DNA from: Gammaproteobacteria bacterium UBA7376
GTDB taxonomy: Bacteria > Pseudomonadota > Gammaproteobacteria > Pseudomonadales > Azotimanducaceae
Direction of reading: 5' to 3'
Assembly: GCA_002470275.1 (NCBI GenBank)
Contig: DKNY01000069.1
Location: 1 to 31,716 of the forward strand
DNA length: 31,716 bases
The position numbers were made by a program, and so were the translations under genes. How positions within the stretch are numbered: the first letter of the stretch is position 1; each line of letters opens with the position of its first letter. This document shows positions 15,311 through 25,981 of this stretch, piece by piece. A model generated the notes under the pieces. The model ran no database searches. It saw nothing but the letters and a program-made list of their open reading frames with translations, and was not told the origin of the DNA.

Positions 15311-16231
15311 ATGGATATCCTGCATCGCTTTAGTTTTGTCAATCAGCCCATTCGCGGTCAGTGGGTCAGGCTATCGACGACGCTGAGCGATGCGAGCCAA
15401 TTCCGCGCTTACCCTGCCCCGGTACAGGCCCTCCTTGGTCAGATGCTCGCGGCAGTCGCCATGATTGCTGACAATCTCAAATTTTCTGGCGCCGTTGCGC
15501 TTCAGTCCCAGGGGAAGGGCCACCTAAAGCGTTCTCTCGCTGAATGCAGAGATCAAGGCGCCCTGAGAGGCATCGTTCATCTGAACTCGGAAGCAGATTT
15601 GCCAGATGCGGGAGAATCTTTGCAGCGATGGCTGCAGGATGGGCAGCTAGCAATCTCTCTGCTGCCTGACAGCGACACGGGCATGCAGCCTTATCAGGGC
15701 CTGGTTTCCTTGGCAGAGGGAGATTTGGCGGCCTGCATGCAGGCCTACTTTGAACAATCTGAACAACTGGACACGCGACTCTTTTTCGCCTGGCAGCCGG
15801 ATACGGTGACCGGCCTGTTACTCCAGCGGCTGCCAGATGACCCCAAGGCAAACGAAATGACCGTGGAAGGCGCTCGAGACGCTTGGGAAACCCTCACCAC
15901 CCTGGCGGCTACCGTGCGTGACGAGGAGCTGAGAACGCTGGGGCCGGATGCGCTCATTCAGCGCCTCTTCAACGAGTACCCCTGCCGACTCCATGATCCT
16001 CGCCAGTTGGAATACCGGTGCTCCTGCACCCCGGCAAAAAGCGACAACACCCTCATGATGCTTGGCAGGGAGGACCTTGTTGCGCTTTCAGAGGAACGGG
16101 ACACCATCTTTGTTGACTGTGAGTTCTGTGGGCGCCAGTACCGCTACGGAGCACCAGAAGTGGAGATGTTGCTCACGGAGCTAGACCGCCGCATCAATCC
16201 AGGTAGCGCAGCAGACGAGGGCATCCACTGA
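15311..16231 (+). CDS. hslO: Redox-regulated chaperone Hsp33
   Basis: A 306-residue cytoplasmic holdase activated by oxidation. The C-terminal redox switch is intact: C237-S-C239 and C270-E-F-C273, the C-x-C and C-x-x-C pairs that hold zinc when reduced and form disulfides under oxidative and heat stress. The N-terminal domain begins DILHRFSFVNQPIRGQWVRL, as in the family. It follows hslR by 67 bp, with a short ORF between, and precedes pckA, which has its own promoter region. The ribosome site is weak, suggesting dependence on upstream translation. Confidence 0.95.
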   Translation: MDILHRFSFVNQPIRGQWVRLSTTLSDASQFRAYPAPVQALLGQMLAAVAMIADNLKFSGAVALQSQGKGHLKRSLAECRDQGALRGIVHLNSEADLPDAGESLQRWLQDGQLAISLLPDSDTGMQPYQGLVSLAEGDLAACMQAYFEQSEQLDTRLFFAWQPDTVTGLLLQRLPDDPKANEMTVEGARDAWETLTTLAATVRDEELRTLGPDALIQRLFNEYPCRLHDPRQLEYRCSCTPAKSDNTLMMLGREDLVALSEERDTIFVDCEFCGRQYRYGAPEVEMLLTELDRRINPGSAADEGIH

Positions 16232-16298
16232 TCCGACCTTGAGCCCTGGTCACCGAGAAATAAGTTAACTCAGGTGTATGCAGCCCTAAATACTCTGG

Positions 16299-16304
16299 CA
16301 TAAT
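16299..16304 (+). promoter_or_regulatory. Possible -10 element for pckA
   Basis: TGG-CATAAT at 16296-16304 resembles an extended -10 box, 30 bp upstream of the pckA ATG. No good -35 is visible at 16-18 bp, so this is a weak call. Confidence 0.3.
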
Positions 16305-16334
16305 CCTACGCCTCTTTGAAACCCGTTAAGCAGC

Positions 16335-17897
16335 ATGGCTCAAGAAGCAGAATCACAAATGAATCGCACCCGGTTCAACGACCTTTCCTCAACCGATCTC
16401 GCAGAGCAAGCGGTACTGAGGGGTGAAGGGCGTTTCGCCAGCAATGGCTCCATCGTCGTTGAAACCGGCCAACGAACCGGGCGGTCCCCCAAGGACCGCT
16501 TTATTGTTCGAGAGCCCTCTACCGCCGAGCACATTGACTGGGGCGTGATTAATCAACCCATCGGCGGTGAGATTTTTGACCACTTGTGGGACCGTGTGCA
16601 GGTCCACCTTGGCGGACGGGAAACGTTCCTCTCTCACCTCCACGTTGGCGCAGATCCCGAGCATTACCTGCCCATAGAAGTGACCACTGAATATGCATGG
16701 CACGCGCTCTTCGGGCGCGCGCTTTTCATCAAACCCGACCACTACAACCCCCACAACAAAGAAGCTTGGCAGGTCATCAATGCGCCAAACTTCGTCTGTG
16801 AACCCGAGCGGGATGGGACTAACAGTGATGGCGCCGTCATGATCAACTTTGCGCAACGCAAAGTGCTCATCGCGGGTATGCGCTATGCGGGTGAAATGAA
16901 GAAATCCATGTTCTCCGTGCTGAACTTTTTACTTCCTGAAAAAGATGTCCTTCCCATGCACTGTTCCGCCAACAAGGGGCCGGATGATGACGTTACGTTG
17001 TTTTTTGGCCTCTCGGGGACTGGCAAGACTACGCTTTCCGCAGACCCAACACGCCAGCTGATCGGCGATGATGAACACGGTTGGGGTAAGGGCACCGTGT
17101 TTAACTTCGAGGGGGGATGCTATGCCAAGTGTATTGATCTCACCCGGAAGAATGAGCCGGTCATCTTTGATGCCATTCGCTTTGGTGCGATTGTCGAAAA
17201 TGTTGTTGTCGATGCGGATAGGAACCCTGATTACGCGGACAGCAGCCTCACTGAGAACACCCGGGCTTGCTACCCGAGAAGCAACATCGAAGCCAAAGTG
17301 CCTGAGAATCGTGCGGGTGAGCCCAACAACGTGATCTTCTTGACCTGTGACGTCAGCGGGGTGCTGCCCCCGGTTTCGGTCTTGAGCAAGGAGGCTGCCG
17401 CCTATCATTTCTTATCCGGCTACACGGCCCAGGTCGGCTCAACTGAAATTGGATCCACCGAGGCATACAGCGCCACATTCTCTACCTGCTTTGGTGCGCC
17501 TTTCTTTCCGCGCCCGGCAGGCGTTTATGCAGACTTGCTGATCAAGCGCATTGAGGAGTTTGGTGCCCGGGTCTATCTGGTGAATACCGGCTGGACTGGC
17601 GGTGGCTATGGCGTAGGGAGTCGATTTGATATCCCAACAACCCGAGCCATTATTGCGGCCATCCAGAGCAATCGTTTGGCTGACGTGGATTTGGACCACT
17701 TGCCCGGTTTTAATCTCAGTATTCCTAGATCGGTTCCCGGCGTCTCCACGGCCCTGCTCAACCCCAGAGAAACCTGGACAGATCAGGATGCCTATGATGA
17801 AGCAGCCAATCGCTTGGTGGATAAATTTATTGCCAACTTCGAGCGCTTCAACGTTGACGAATCCATCATTGCCGCTGGCCCGCAACGTCAAAACTAG
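16335..17897 (+). CDS. pckA: Phosphoenolpyruvate carboxykinase (ATP)
   Basis: A 520-residue cytoplasmic enzyme converting oxaloacetate and ATP to phosphoenolpyruvate, CO2 and ADP, the first committed step of gluconeogenesis. Visible motifs are TGRSPKDRF (48-56) for the substrate, the kinase P-loop [11 protein letters not shown] (225-235), and the metal-binding LIGDDEHGW (242-250). The length is typical of the ATP-dependent type; the GTP-dependent type is longer and has different loops. ATG 16335 lacks a clear ribosome site; ATG 16359 is an alternative start. Its place after hslO matches the conserved order. Its presence indicates growth on organic acids or amino acids. Confidence 0.96.
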   Translation: MAQEAESQMNRTRFNDLSSTDLAEQAVLRGEGRFASNGSIVVETGQRTGRSPKDRFIVREPSTAEHIDWGVINQPIGGEIFDHLWDRVQVHLGGRETFLSHLHVGADPEHYLPIEVTTEYAWHALFGRALFIKPDHYNPHNKEAWQVINAPNFVCEPERDGTNSDGAVMINFAQRKVLIAGMRYAGEMKKSMFSVLNFLLPEKDVLPMHCSANKGPDDDVTLFFGLSGTGKTTLSADPTRQLIGDDEHGWGKGTVFNFEGGCYAKCIDLTRKNEPVIFDAIRFGAIVENVVVDADRNPDYADSSLTENTRACYPRSNIEAKVPENRAGEPNNVIFLTCDVSGVLPPVSVLSKEAAAYHFLSGYTAQVGSTEIGSTEAYSATFSTCFGAPFFPRPAGVYADLLIKRIEEFGARVYLVNTGWTGGGYGVGSRFDIPTTRAIIAAIQSNRLADVDLDHLPGFNLSIPRSVPGVSTALLNPRETWTDQDAYDEAANRLVDKFIANFERFNVDESIIAAGPQRQN

Positions 17898-17987
17898 CGG
17901 TTGCGGGCAGCTTGTTCTTGCCGATACGTCTGGTTAATGCTGGACTGTCGGTAACGGTGCCTGGTGGCCGCTGCTAGCTTGAGTGAT

Positions 17988-19526
17988 ATGACGCTATCTG
18001 AGCACATTTTGGACACCCTGCGTCATCCCAGTTTTTGCCTTGATCAGCTCCGCCGGGGTATCGAGAAAGAAAGTTTGCGGGTCACGCACGACGGCGGGCT
18101 CGCGCTGACGCCCCACCCCAAGTCCCTGGGGTCAGCCCTCACGCATCCCAACATCACTACGGATTTCTCTGAGGCCCAGCTTGAGCTGATTACGGGCATC
18201 CACTCAACGCCACACGCGTGCCTTGACCAGCTGTTTCGCATCCACCAATTCGTGCAAACCCACCTTGGTGAGGAATTGTTATGGCCCAGCAGCATGCCTT
18301 GCCGGCTCGAGCCCGCTCAGGAGGCCATTCCCTTGGGGCGCTATGGCACCTCAAACATTGGTCAAGCGAAAACGGTTTATCGCCGGGGCCTCGGCAACCG
18401 CTACGGTCGCGTGATGCAAACAATTTCGGGTATTCACTATAACTTTTCCCTTCCGGAGCAAGCGTGGCAAGCCCTAGGCAAACAAAGCAAAGAACAGCGA
18501 ACGGATGCTTACTTTGACCTTATTCGAAATTTCAGGCGCTGGTCTTGGCTGCTAATCTATCTTTTGGGCAGCTCGCCGGTGGTCAGCCGGTCCTTTATAC
18601 GCAGCGAAGATCATCAACTGGCCTATCTTGGTGAAGGGACCTATGGCCTTCCGGACGCGACGTCTTTGCGTATGGGCCGTTTGGGCTACCAGAGCGATGC
18701 TCAGGCCGGCCTTGATGTTTCCTACAATTCCCTTGAGGAATATTCGCTGTCCATTCGCAAGGGACTCACCCAGCGCTATCCGGATTATCAGCGATTTGAA
18801 CCCAACGCCCGAGGCGAACTGCCACAGCTCAACGACGCGGTGCTACAAATCGAGAACGAGTTCTACGGCGCCATCAGACCTAAGAGGACCATCAAGTCCG
18901 GCCAACGCCCGCTTACCGCGCTGGCTGCAGACGGCGTCGAATATGTCGAGGTGCGCTGTCTTGACCTAGACCCCTTCGAACCCCTGGGTATCGGCCTGGC
19001 ACAAATTAGATTCTTAGATACATTTTTGCTGTTGTGTGCGCTTTCGGAAAGCCCGGTTGAAACAAAGACAGATCGCGACCAAATGAGCCGCAACCAGACC
19101 CTTATTGTGGAGCAGGGGAGAAATGCCTCTCTCATGCTGGAGCGACAGGCCAAAAGATCGAGCGTAAAAACTTGGGGCCTGGAAATTCTGAACGCCTGTG
19201 AGCCCATCGCACAAGCCTTAGACCAGGCCCACGGTGGTCAGGATTACGTGCAAAGCCTCTCCCAGCAAATCGAAAAAATTAAAGTCAGCCGCCTCACCCC
19301 CTCCGCTCGAATCTTAGACGGCGTCGCCGCCTCAGGCTCGTTTGCTGAGTTCAGCCTGCAGCGGGCAAAGGCCCTTCATCAGTCCTTACTGGAACAGCCG
19401 CTCCCTGCCGACATGCTGCAGGCCCTTAATGCCGAAGCGGCAGCCTCGCTGGCTACACAAAAACACCTGGAACAAGAAAGACAGGATCCGTTTCCAGTCT
19501 TTCTAACCCGATACTTAGATCTCTAG
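17988..19526 (+). CDS. gshA: Glutamate-cysteine ligase (gammaproteobacterial type)
   Basis: A 512-residue enzyme joining glutamate and cysteine in the first, rate-limiting step of glutathione synthesis. It has the class 1 GshA pattern: LRRGIEKESLRV (21-32), LGSALTHPNITTDFSEAQLELIT (in that order around 47-69), then the HYNFSLP and RSEDHQLAYLG regions. The start is placed at ATG 17988 because homology begins near it; GTG 17964 in frame is possible. No gshB lies in the window. It precedes acpH by 15 bp. Its product would supply the GST and GFA-family proteins encoded 10 kb away. Confidence 0.94.
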   Translation: MTLSEHILDTLRHPSFCLDQLRRGIEKESLRVTHDGGLALTPHPKSLGSALTHPNITTDFSEAQLELITGIHSTPHACLDQLFRIHQFVQTHLGEELLWPSSMPCRLEPAQEAIPLGRYGTSNIGQAKTVYRRGLGNRYGRVMQTISGIHYNFSLPEQAWQALGKQSKEQRTDAYFDLIRNFRRWSWLLIYLLGSSPVVSRSFIRSEDHQLAYLGEGTYGLPDATSLRMGRLGYQSDAQAGLDVSYNSLEEYSLSIRKGLTQRYPDYQRFEPNARGELPQLNDAVLQIENEFYGAIRPKRTIKSGQRPLTALAADGVEYVEVRCLDLDPFEPLGIGLAQIRFLDTFLLLCALSESPVETKTDRDQMSRNQTLIVEQGRNASLMLERQAKRSSVKTWGLEILNACEPIAQALDQAHGGQDYVQSLSQQIEKIKVSRLTPSARILDGVAASGSFAEFSLQRAKALHQSLLEQPLPADMLQALNAEAAASLATQKHLEQERQDPFPVFLTRYLDL

Positions 19527-19541
19527 TACGGGCGCCAAAGC

Positions 19542-20195
19542 GTGAATTTTCTAGCTCACTGTGCGCTTGCCGCCGACGCTGCCAAAGTTTGGGGCCGAGA
19601 TGATGACTTCAAAAACGGCCTGTTGGCCGGGGCCATCTTGGCAGACTTTAAGAAGGGCACTATCAGCGCTGAGCTGCCTGCATCACTCAGGCTGGGCATT
19701 CAGTTACACAGGCGGATCGATGCCGTCTCTAACGGCGAACCCGCAATCCGCGAGAGCCTAGCCGCGTTCCCGGCACCCTATCGTCGGTTTGCGCCGATAT
19801 TCGTAGATATCCTTGCCGATCACTACCTGTCACAAACTTGGCATGAATTCTACTCAACCGACATAGAGCACTTTGCTGCACGATGCTGTTTGGCCGGAGA
19901 AGAGTTCGCCGCCTTTCGCCCCGCTGGCACCGAATCGTTCTTTCACTACCTGGCCGAGACCCACCTGCTAGCGCAGTATCACCAGTGGTCAACGGTTGAG
20001 CGCGGCTTCAAATCTGTGCTCCGCCGGCTGGGAAAGGAACAGTGGCTGGACGCAGTTTGCGAGCTGGCTGTAAAGCAGCAAGGTGCAGGCCTGGCGTATT
20101 TCCGCCTATACTTCCCCTCCATAAGAGCCCAGTTAGCCAACTGGACCGACCTGGCGAATTCAAGGGAGATCGCTTTTGAAAGCCGTACTGTGTGA
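19542..20195 (+). CDS. acpH: Acyl-carrier-protein phosphodiesterase
   Basis: A 217-residue protein with the AcpH pattern: MNFLAHCALA at the start, AGAILADFKKG, LGIQLHRRIDAVSN and VDILADHYLSQTW. AcpH removes the 4'-phosphopantetheine arm from acyl carrier protein using a Mn-dependent HD-like active site; the His and Asp residues in these motifs are the probable metal ligands. The start is GTG 19542 with a weak ribosome site, 15 bp after gshA. The E. coli protein is somewhat shorter (about 193 residues). Its last 20 bp overlap the qor start. Confidence 0.9.
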   Translation: MNFLAHCALAADAAKVWGRDDDFKNGLLAGAILADFKKGTISAELPASLRLGIQLHRRIDAVSNGEPAIRESLAAFPAPYRRFAPIFVDILADHYLSQTWHEFYSTDIEHFAARCCLAGEEFAAFRPAGTESFFHYLAETHLLAQYHQWSTVERGFKSVLRRLGKEQWLDAVCELAVKQQGAGLAYFRLYFPSIRAQLANWTDLANSREIAFESRTV

Positions 20196-21153
20196 GGCAT
20201 TTGGCCCCCCAGAGAGCCTGAGGCTAACCGACATAGCGCCTCCTGCCCTCAAGCCCGGACACGTGGTAGTTGATATTCGGGCAACCGCCCTGAACTTTCC
20301 CGATGTGCTGATGATCGAGGGCAAATACCAGTCCCAGCCCAAAATGCCCTTTTCGCCCGGTGGAGAAATTGCCGGTATTGTTTCTGCTGTCGCAGACGAC
20401 GTAGACCTCTGGCGGGTCGGCGATGAGGTCTTTGGTGGGTGCGGACATGGTGGCTTTGCGGAACAGATTTGTGTTCCAGCATTGGCGCTCAAAGCCAAGC
20501 TCCCGTCTATGACCTTTGCCCAAGCTTCCGGGATAAGCACCACCTACGGTACCTCGTACTATGCGCTTAAGCAGCGCGCTCAACTGCGCGCCGGAGAAAC
20601 GTTATTGGTACTCGGTGCCGCAGGAGGCGTTGGTCTGGCCGCCGTTGAGCTGGGGAAGGCCCTGGGAGCGCGCGTTATTGCGGCCGCCTCGACCGAGGAG
20701 AAACTCGCCGTTGCGAAAAGCGCTGGCGCAGACGACCTTGTTAACTATGGCGACGGAGAACTCAAAGAACGTGTCAAAGCGCTAACCGACGGCCAAGGCG
20801 CAGACGTCATTTATGACCCCGTTGGCGGCCCCTTATTTGATCAGTGCATGCGCTGTATCAACTGGGGAGGACGCGTGCTGGTGGTTGGCTTCGTTGGGGG
20901 AGACATTCCCAAGCTGCCGACTAACTTGGTCTTGCTCAAGAGCTGTCAGGTCGTGGGCGTATTCTACGGAGCTTTTTCCATGCGCTTCCCCGAGCAAAAC
21001 CGAAAAAACTTCTCGGAGCTGATGGCGTTATTTGGATCGGGTAAGATCACACCTCTTATCGGTGCAGAATATAGCCTGGAAGAATACGCAGACGCCCTGA
21101 ACTGTCTTGCGCAGCGCCGAGCCATTGGAAAAGTAGTTGTAACCATCAAATGA
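20176..21153 (+). CDS. Zinc-independent quinone oxidoreductase (MDR family)
   Basis: A 325-residue medium-chain dehydrogenase/reductase of the NADPH:quinone oxidoreductase (Qor) type. It has a GroES-like N-terminal domain (ALNFPDVLMIEG) and a Rossmann domain with AAGGVG (148-153) in VLGAAGGVGLAAVELG. The catalytic-zinc Cys/His pattern of alcohol dehydrogenases is absent. The start is TTG 20176, backed by AGGGAGA about 7 nt upstream, inside the end of acpH. The stop overlaps the dsbB start (ATGA). It probably reduces quinones or enones with NADPH; the exact substrate is unknown. Confidence 0.9.
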   Translation: MKAVLCEAFGPPESLRLTDIAPPALKPGHVVVDIRATALNFPDVLMIEGKYQSQPKMPFSPGGEIAGIVSAVADDVDLWRVGDEVFGGCGHGGFAEQICVPALALKAKLPSMTFAQASGISTTYGTSYYALKQRAQLRAGETLLVLGAAGGVGLAAVELGKALGARVIAAASTEEKLAVAKSAGADDLVNYGDGELKERVKALTDGQGADVIYDPVGGPLFDQCMRCINWGGRVLVVGFVGGDIPKLPTNLVLLKSCQVVGVFYGAFSMRFPEQNRKNFSELMALFGSGKITPLIGAEYSLEEYADALNCLAQRRAIGKVVVTIK

Positions 21154-21638
21154 TAAATCACCTCAAAACAGAAGATTGGGCTCTCCTAACCTGTTTACTT
21201 TGCGGAGCATTGCTCTGCACAGCCCTCTTCATGGAATATTTTTTGGGTCTCGCACCCTGTCCCCTCTGCATGATGCAAAGAATTTGGTTGGCCCTTGTCG
21301 GTCTAGTCGCCTACCTGGGGCTCTGCCACAACCCCCGGTGGGGCATATATCCCCTGGTTTGTGGGCTGTGTGCAGTCATTGGTGCCGCTTTTTCTGTGCG
21401 TCAGCTGTGGCTGCAAAGCCTGCCGCCTGAGCAAGCACCAAGCTGCGGAGCCCCGATGTCCTTCCTCATCGAAACTGGGAATTTCGGGCAACTCCTAACC
21501 GCTATGACATCGGGCACGGGCGACTGCGCTTCGGTAAGTTGGTCCATGCTGGGTCTGAGTATTCCTGGTTGGCTGCTTCTATTCTTCATTGTGCTGGCAG
21601 GCTGCTGTGTTATGCAGCTTCGCCGAGGCCTTGGCTGA
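21150..21638 (+). CDS. dsbB: Disulfide bond formation protein DsbB
   Basis: A 162-residue inner-membrane protein with four helices that reoxidises DsbA in the periplasm and passes electrons to quinone. Both redox pairs are present: C37-P-L-C40 in the first periplasmic loop (PCPLCMMQR) and C99/C126 in the second loop. The start overlaps the upstream stop as ATGA, so it is translationally coupled to the quinone oxidoreductase gene. No dsbA is in the window. Confidence 0.94.
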   Translation: MINHLKTEDWALLTCLLCGALLCTALFMEYFLGLAPCPLCMMQRIWLALVGLVAYLGLCHNPRWGIYPLVCGLCAVIGAAFSVRQLWLQSLPPEQAPSCGAPMSFLIETGNFGQLLTAMTSGTGDCASVSWSMLGLSIPGWLLLFFIVLAGCCVMQLRRGLG

Positions 21639-21794
21639 CGCGCAGACGGCGTGACGGAGCTGGTGCAGTCAGGCTGTCGCCTGGTATATTCGCCGCTTGC
21701 ACTCACCCGTCTGGCCTAGAGCACCCGGACCTAACTAAGGGTAGCCGCTGCTCATAGGGCTTTAAACGAGAGCGCCTGATGGCGTGGATTAGAC

Positions 21795-22544
21795 ATGCGG
21801 AAAGAAACAAAACATATCTTGGTCGCCAACAGCAAGGGCGGTTGTGGTAAGACCACCATAGCGATCAACCTGACCGTTGCGCTGGCGCTAAAGGGTGAGC
21901 GCGTCACCCTGCTCGACCATGATCCTCAAGGCAGTTGTCGTCACTGGACCGCTGCACGAAGCCCGGAGATGGAACCCGTGCTGGTCAAAAATGCGTCAGC
22001 CCCCAGTGTCGAGGTGAGCCGCTTGGTGGATCATGAAACTGACGTTTCCATCATAGATACCGCGCGTGGCCCAGGCATGGATGCGGCCTTTAATGAACTC
22101 ATCAAACTCTCAGATGTGATCTTGGTGCCCATGTTGTCTTCCGCTTTGGACATTCGCGCAGGAGAACGGTTCATTACTGATCTCATGACGAATCGGCTGT
22201 TTCGAGCAAAGCCTCGCCCGTTAGGAATTATCTGTAATCGAGTTTCAGGGGACACCGCATGCTATCAAAAACTTGTGCACTTCCTTAGGTGCCTTGACCT
22301 GCCGATCATTGCCCAATTTCGCGAATCTCCCGTCTATGCGCGCGCCGTTGAGGAAGGCCTGGGCATTATGGAGATGACGAACAACAGAGCGGCGCGCAAG
22401 GAATACAGCGCCTGGCACAAGCTCATGGAGTGGATTGACCATGCTCCGAGCGCTACGACATCACCACTCCCGCTTGCGGCGGGAAAGCGCGCGCGAGCCG
22501 TCCCTTCTGCTGGCGTCACGCCCTCCGCAACAAATCAGCGATAG
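21795..22544 (+). CDS. ParA/MinD-superfamily ATPase (orphan)
   Basis: A 249-residue cytoplasmic ATPase with the deviant Walker A KGGCGKTT (14-21, with the signature Lys14), LLDHDPQGS (39-47) and Walker B IIDTA (86-90). ParA proteins use ATP-dependent dimerisation and non-specific DNA binding to position chromosomes, plasmids or protein clusters. No ParB, parS-like repeat array or chemotaxis gene is adjacent, so it is an orphan whose cargo is unknown. The Arg/Ala/Pro-rich C-terminus beyond the last helix (about 215-249) looks disordered. It starts 156 bp after dsbB and ends 58 bp before the ABC-F gene. Confidence 0.88.
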   Translation: MRKETKHILVANSKGGCGKTTIAINLTVALALKGERVTLLDHDPQGSCRHWTAARSPEMEPVLVKNASAPSVEVSRLVDHETDVSIIDTARGPGMDAAFNELIKLSDVILVPMLSSALDIRAGERFITDLMTNRLFRAKPRPLGIICNRVSGDTACYQKLVHFLRCLDLPIIAQFRESPVYARAVEEGLGIMEMTNNRAARKEYSAWHKLMEWIDHAPSATTSPLPLAAGKRARAVPSAGVTPSATNQR

Positions 22545-22554
22545 GGTGCTTGCC

Positions 22555-22570
22555 GTGAGCGGGCCCTCAC
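22555..22570. repeat. Short inverted repeat between parA-like and ABC-F genes
   Basis: GTGAG-CGGGCC-CTCAC is a 5-bp arm repeat with no T-run after it, so it is not a clear terminator. It could be an operator for the ABC-F gene. Confidence 0.2.
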
Positions 22571-22602
22571 TTCAAGAACGCTTGGGGCATACGCCACCCT
22601 AG

Positions 22603-24471
22603 ATGATACGCATCAGCGATTTAAGCTTTCAACGCGCCGGGGAAACGCTTTTCTCAGGCGTAAACCTTGTGGTCTACCCCGGCCAAAAAGTAGCGATAAC
22701 CGGCAGGAACGGGGTGGGCAAATCAACCTTGTTCAAAATCATCCTGGGCCAGCTAGAGGCAAGCCACGGCGAAGCTGACTATCCCGAAGATTGGTCCGTT
22801 GGCTATATGGCCCAGGAAGTCGAAGCAACCGACCGCTCTGCCCTGGATTTCGTGATCGACGGTCACCGCTTGCTGCGGGATATCGAAGCTCGCATCGAGG
22901 TCACCGAGGACCCGGAAAAACAGGCAACGTTGTACAGCCAATATGATGACTTAGGCGGCTACCAGGCACATGCAAGAGCTGGAGAAATACTGCATGGCTT
23001 GGGCTTTGGGGCCCAAGAGCAGCGTGAGCCCTATCGTTCTTTCTCGGGCGGGTGGCGGATTCGCCTTAACCTGGCACAGGCCCTGATGGCCCCCAGCGAT
23101 CTTTTGTTGCTTGATGAACCCACCAACCACCTAGATTTAGAGGCCATCCTTTGGCTCGAAAATTGGCTGACCGCCTTCCCTGGCGCCTTGCTTATCATCG
23201 CCCATGACCGTGAATTTCTGGACTCGCTGGTAGGCACCGTCCTGCATCTGGCGGGGCACGGAGCGCGACGCTACACGGGCAATTATTCTTCTTTCGAACG
23301 ACAGCGCGCCGAAGAGCTGGAACGAGAAAAGGCCGCTGTCGCCAAGCAGCAGGCCCAAATCAAACATATTCAATCCTTCGTGGATCGCTTTCGCGCCAAA
23401 GAGAGCAAGGCAAAGCAGGTTCAAAGCCGAATCAAGGCGCTAGAACGCATGCAGATGCATGCTGCCCTGCATGTGGATGCGGATTATCGCGTGGCATTCC
23501 GCGACCCGAAGAAGGTCTCAAACCCCATCGTCAACTTTCGGGATCTGACGTTGGGCTACGGGGATCAGGTCGTGTTGAAAAACGTGGGCCAGACCATTCT
23601 ACCCGGCGCTAGAATCGGTGTTCTGGGTGCCAACGGGGCGGGTAAATCCACGCTGCTTAAAGCCATTGTTGGAGACCTCGAGCCCGTGGCTGGACAAATG
23701 CAGCGCGGCGAACACGGGAAAATCGGCTACTTTGCTCAACATCAGCTTGAATCCTTAGTCACGTCTCAGTCGGCCTTCTACACCATGATGTCCCACTATG
23801 AGCAGCTTACGGAGCAGCAGTGTCGTGACTATTTAGGAGGCTGGGGTTTTAGCTTGCCGATGACTGTGCGGCCGATCAAAAGCCTATCCGGAGGGGAGAA
23901 GGCACGTTTTGTGCTGGCGCTCCTGGCCGCAGATCAGCCTGCCCTGTTGGTGCTGGATGAGCCTACTAACCACCTAGACTTAGATATGCGTGATGCCCTG
24001 GCTGTCGCCTTGGGTGCCTACCAAGGTGCAGTCATCGTAGTGGCCCACGATCGCAGCCTGCTGGAGAAAATTGTGGATGAGCTGTGGCTCGTCGAAAATC
24101 AAACTCTAAGCCTGTATCAGGGCGATTTGGCCGACTATACGGCTGCACGCCAAAAACTCGATTCGAACACCAAGACCCCTGGCGCTGAAGGCGCTTCGAA
24201 GAAAGAACAGCGTCAGGAGCGAGCCAAAACAAGAGCATCCTTAGCCAACCTCAGGAAACAGGTCAAGGAAGGGGATAAGCGAATTGAGCGGCTAAACTTA
24301 GAGCTGAACGACCTTGAGGTCACGCTGGCAGACAAAAAAACCTATGACGAGATGCCCACAGACCAGCTCAATGGTCTTCTGGCTAAATCAGGCAGCCTTC
24401 AAGCTGAACTTGCCGAGGCGGAGGAAGCCTGGCTAGAGGCCAGCGCAGCCTTGGAAGCCGCCCTGGCCTAG
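22603..24471 (+). CDS. yheS: ABC-F family ATPase, YheS-type
   Basis: A 622-residue soluble protein with two ABC ATPase domains and no membrane segment. Domain 1 has GRNGVGKST (34-42), SFSGGWRIRL (about 146) and LLDEPTNHLDL (about 168); domain 2 has GANGAGKST (342-350), SLSGGEKAR and LDEPTNHLDLD (about 451). A charged linker of roughly 70 residues joins them, and a C-terminal coiled coil follows (about 530-620). ABC-F proteins bind the ribosomal E site and act on stalled or drug-bound ribosomes. Length and domain features fit YheS better than EttA; Uup is the main alternative because of the coiled-coil tail. Confidence 0.88.
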   Translation: MIRISDLSFQRAGETLFSGVNLVVYPGQKVAITGRNGVGKSTLFKIILGQLEASHGEADYPEDWSVGYMAQEVEATDRSALDFVIDGHRLLRDIEARIEVTEDPEKQATLYSQYDDLGGYQAHARAGEILHGLGFGAQEQREPYRSFSGGWRIRLNLAQALMAPSDLLLLDEPTNHLDLEAILWLENWLTAFPGALLIIAHDREFLDSLVGTVLHLAGHGARRYTGNYSSFERQRAEELEREKAAVAKQQAQIKHIQSFVDRFRAKESKAKQVQSRIKALERMQMHAALHVDADYRVAFRDPKKVSNPIVNFRDLTLGYGDQVVLKNVGQTILPGARIGVLGANGAGKSTLLKAIVGDLEPVAGQMQRGEHGKIGYFAQHQLESLVTSQSAFYTMMSHYEQLTEQQCRDYLGGWGFSLPMTVRPIKSLSGGEKARFVLALLAADQPALLVLDEPTNHLDLDMRDALAVALGAYQGAVIVVAHDRSLLEKIVDELWLVENQTLSLYQGDLADYTAARQKLDSNTKTPGAEGASKKEQRQERAKTRASLANLRKQVKEGDKRIERLNLELNDLEVTLADKKTYDEMPTDQLNGLLAKSGSLQAELAEAEEAWLEASAALEAALA

Positions 24472-25530
<1,059 letters not shown>

Positions 25531-25549
25531 CGCCTGGTCTTTGATCGAG

Positions 25550-25569
25550 TTCCCTCCGGCGGGGGGACA
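25550..25569 (+). other. G/C-rich hairpin after hemB, without U-tract
   Basis: TCCCTCC and GGGGGGA (about 25552-25568) can pair across a GGC loop with one G-U pair. There is no T-run, so it is at best a weak terminator or 3'-end stabiliser in the 89-bp hemB-trxA gap. Confidence 0.25.
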
Positions 25570-25619
25570 TCGCTCCAAGATCGGTGCTATTATTTTAACC
25601 TTTAAAAAGGAGATATTTT

Positions 25620-25946
25620 ATGAGCGACCATATCGTTCATACCACGGACGGCGGTTTTGCGACCGATGTCTTGGGTGCAGATAAGCCCGTGTTGGTAGAT
25701 TACTGGGCGGAGTGGTGCGGTCCCTGCAAGATGATCGCGCCCATCCTGGACGAAATTGCCGGTGAGTACGCGGACCGCCTGAAGGTCTGCAAGTTAGATA
25801 TCGATACCAACCAGGCTACACCTCCAAAGTACGGAATTCGAGGCGTGCCGACGCTCATGCTTTTCAAGAACGGAGAAGTGGAGGCCACCAAGGTCGGCGC
25901 ACTGAGCAAATCCCAGCTTCAAGCGTTCCTGGACAGCAATATCTAG
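25620..25946 (+). CDS. trxA: Thioredoxin 1
   Basis: A 108-residue cytoplasmic thioredoxin with the classic WCGPCK site (C33, C36) and the cis-Pro in RGVPTL. It reduces protein disulfides using electrons from thioredoxin reductase. A near-ideal AAGGAGATATTTT ribosome site precedes the ATG, suggesting high expression. The trxA-rho order is common in gammaproteobacteria. A strong hairpin and then a separate promoter follow before rho. Confidence 0.97.
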   Translation: MSDHIVHTTDGGFATDVLGADKPVLVDYWAEWCGPCKMIAPILDEIAGEYADRLKVCKLDIDTNQATPPKYGIRGVPTLMLFKNGEVEATKVGALSKSQLQAFLDSNI

Positions 25947-25981
25947 GGGACTCCCCACAGCGCATTAGGTCACCAACCTGG

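Noticed and set aside
17898..17921. Terminator after pckA
   Set aside because: GGCA/TGCC pairing is only about 4-5 bp and there is no T-run.
17937..17954. Five-codon ORF containing a Cys codon (MLDCR) upstream of gshA, possible attenuation leader
   Set aside because: Too short, no ribosome site, no terminator/antiterminator structure; expected by chance.
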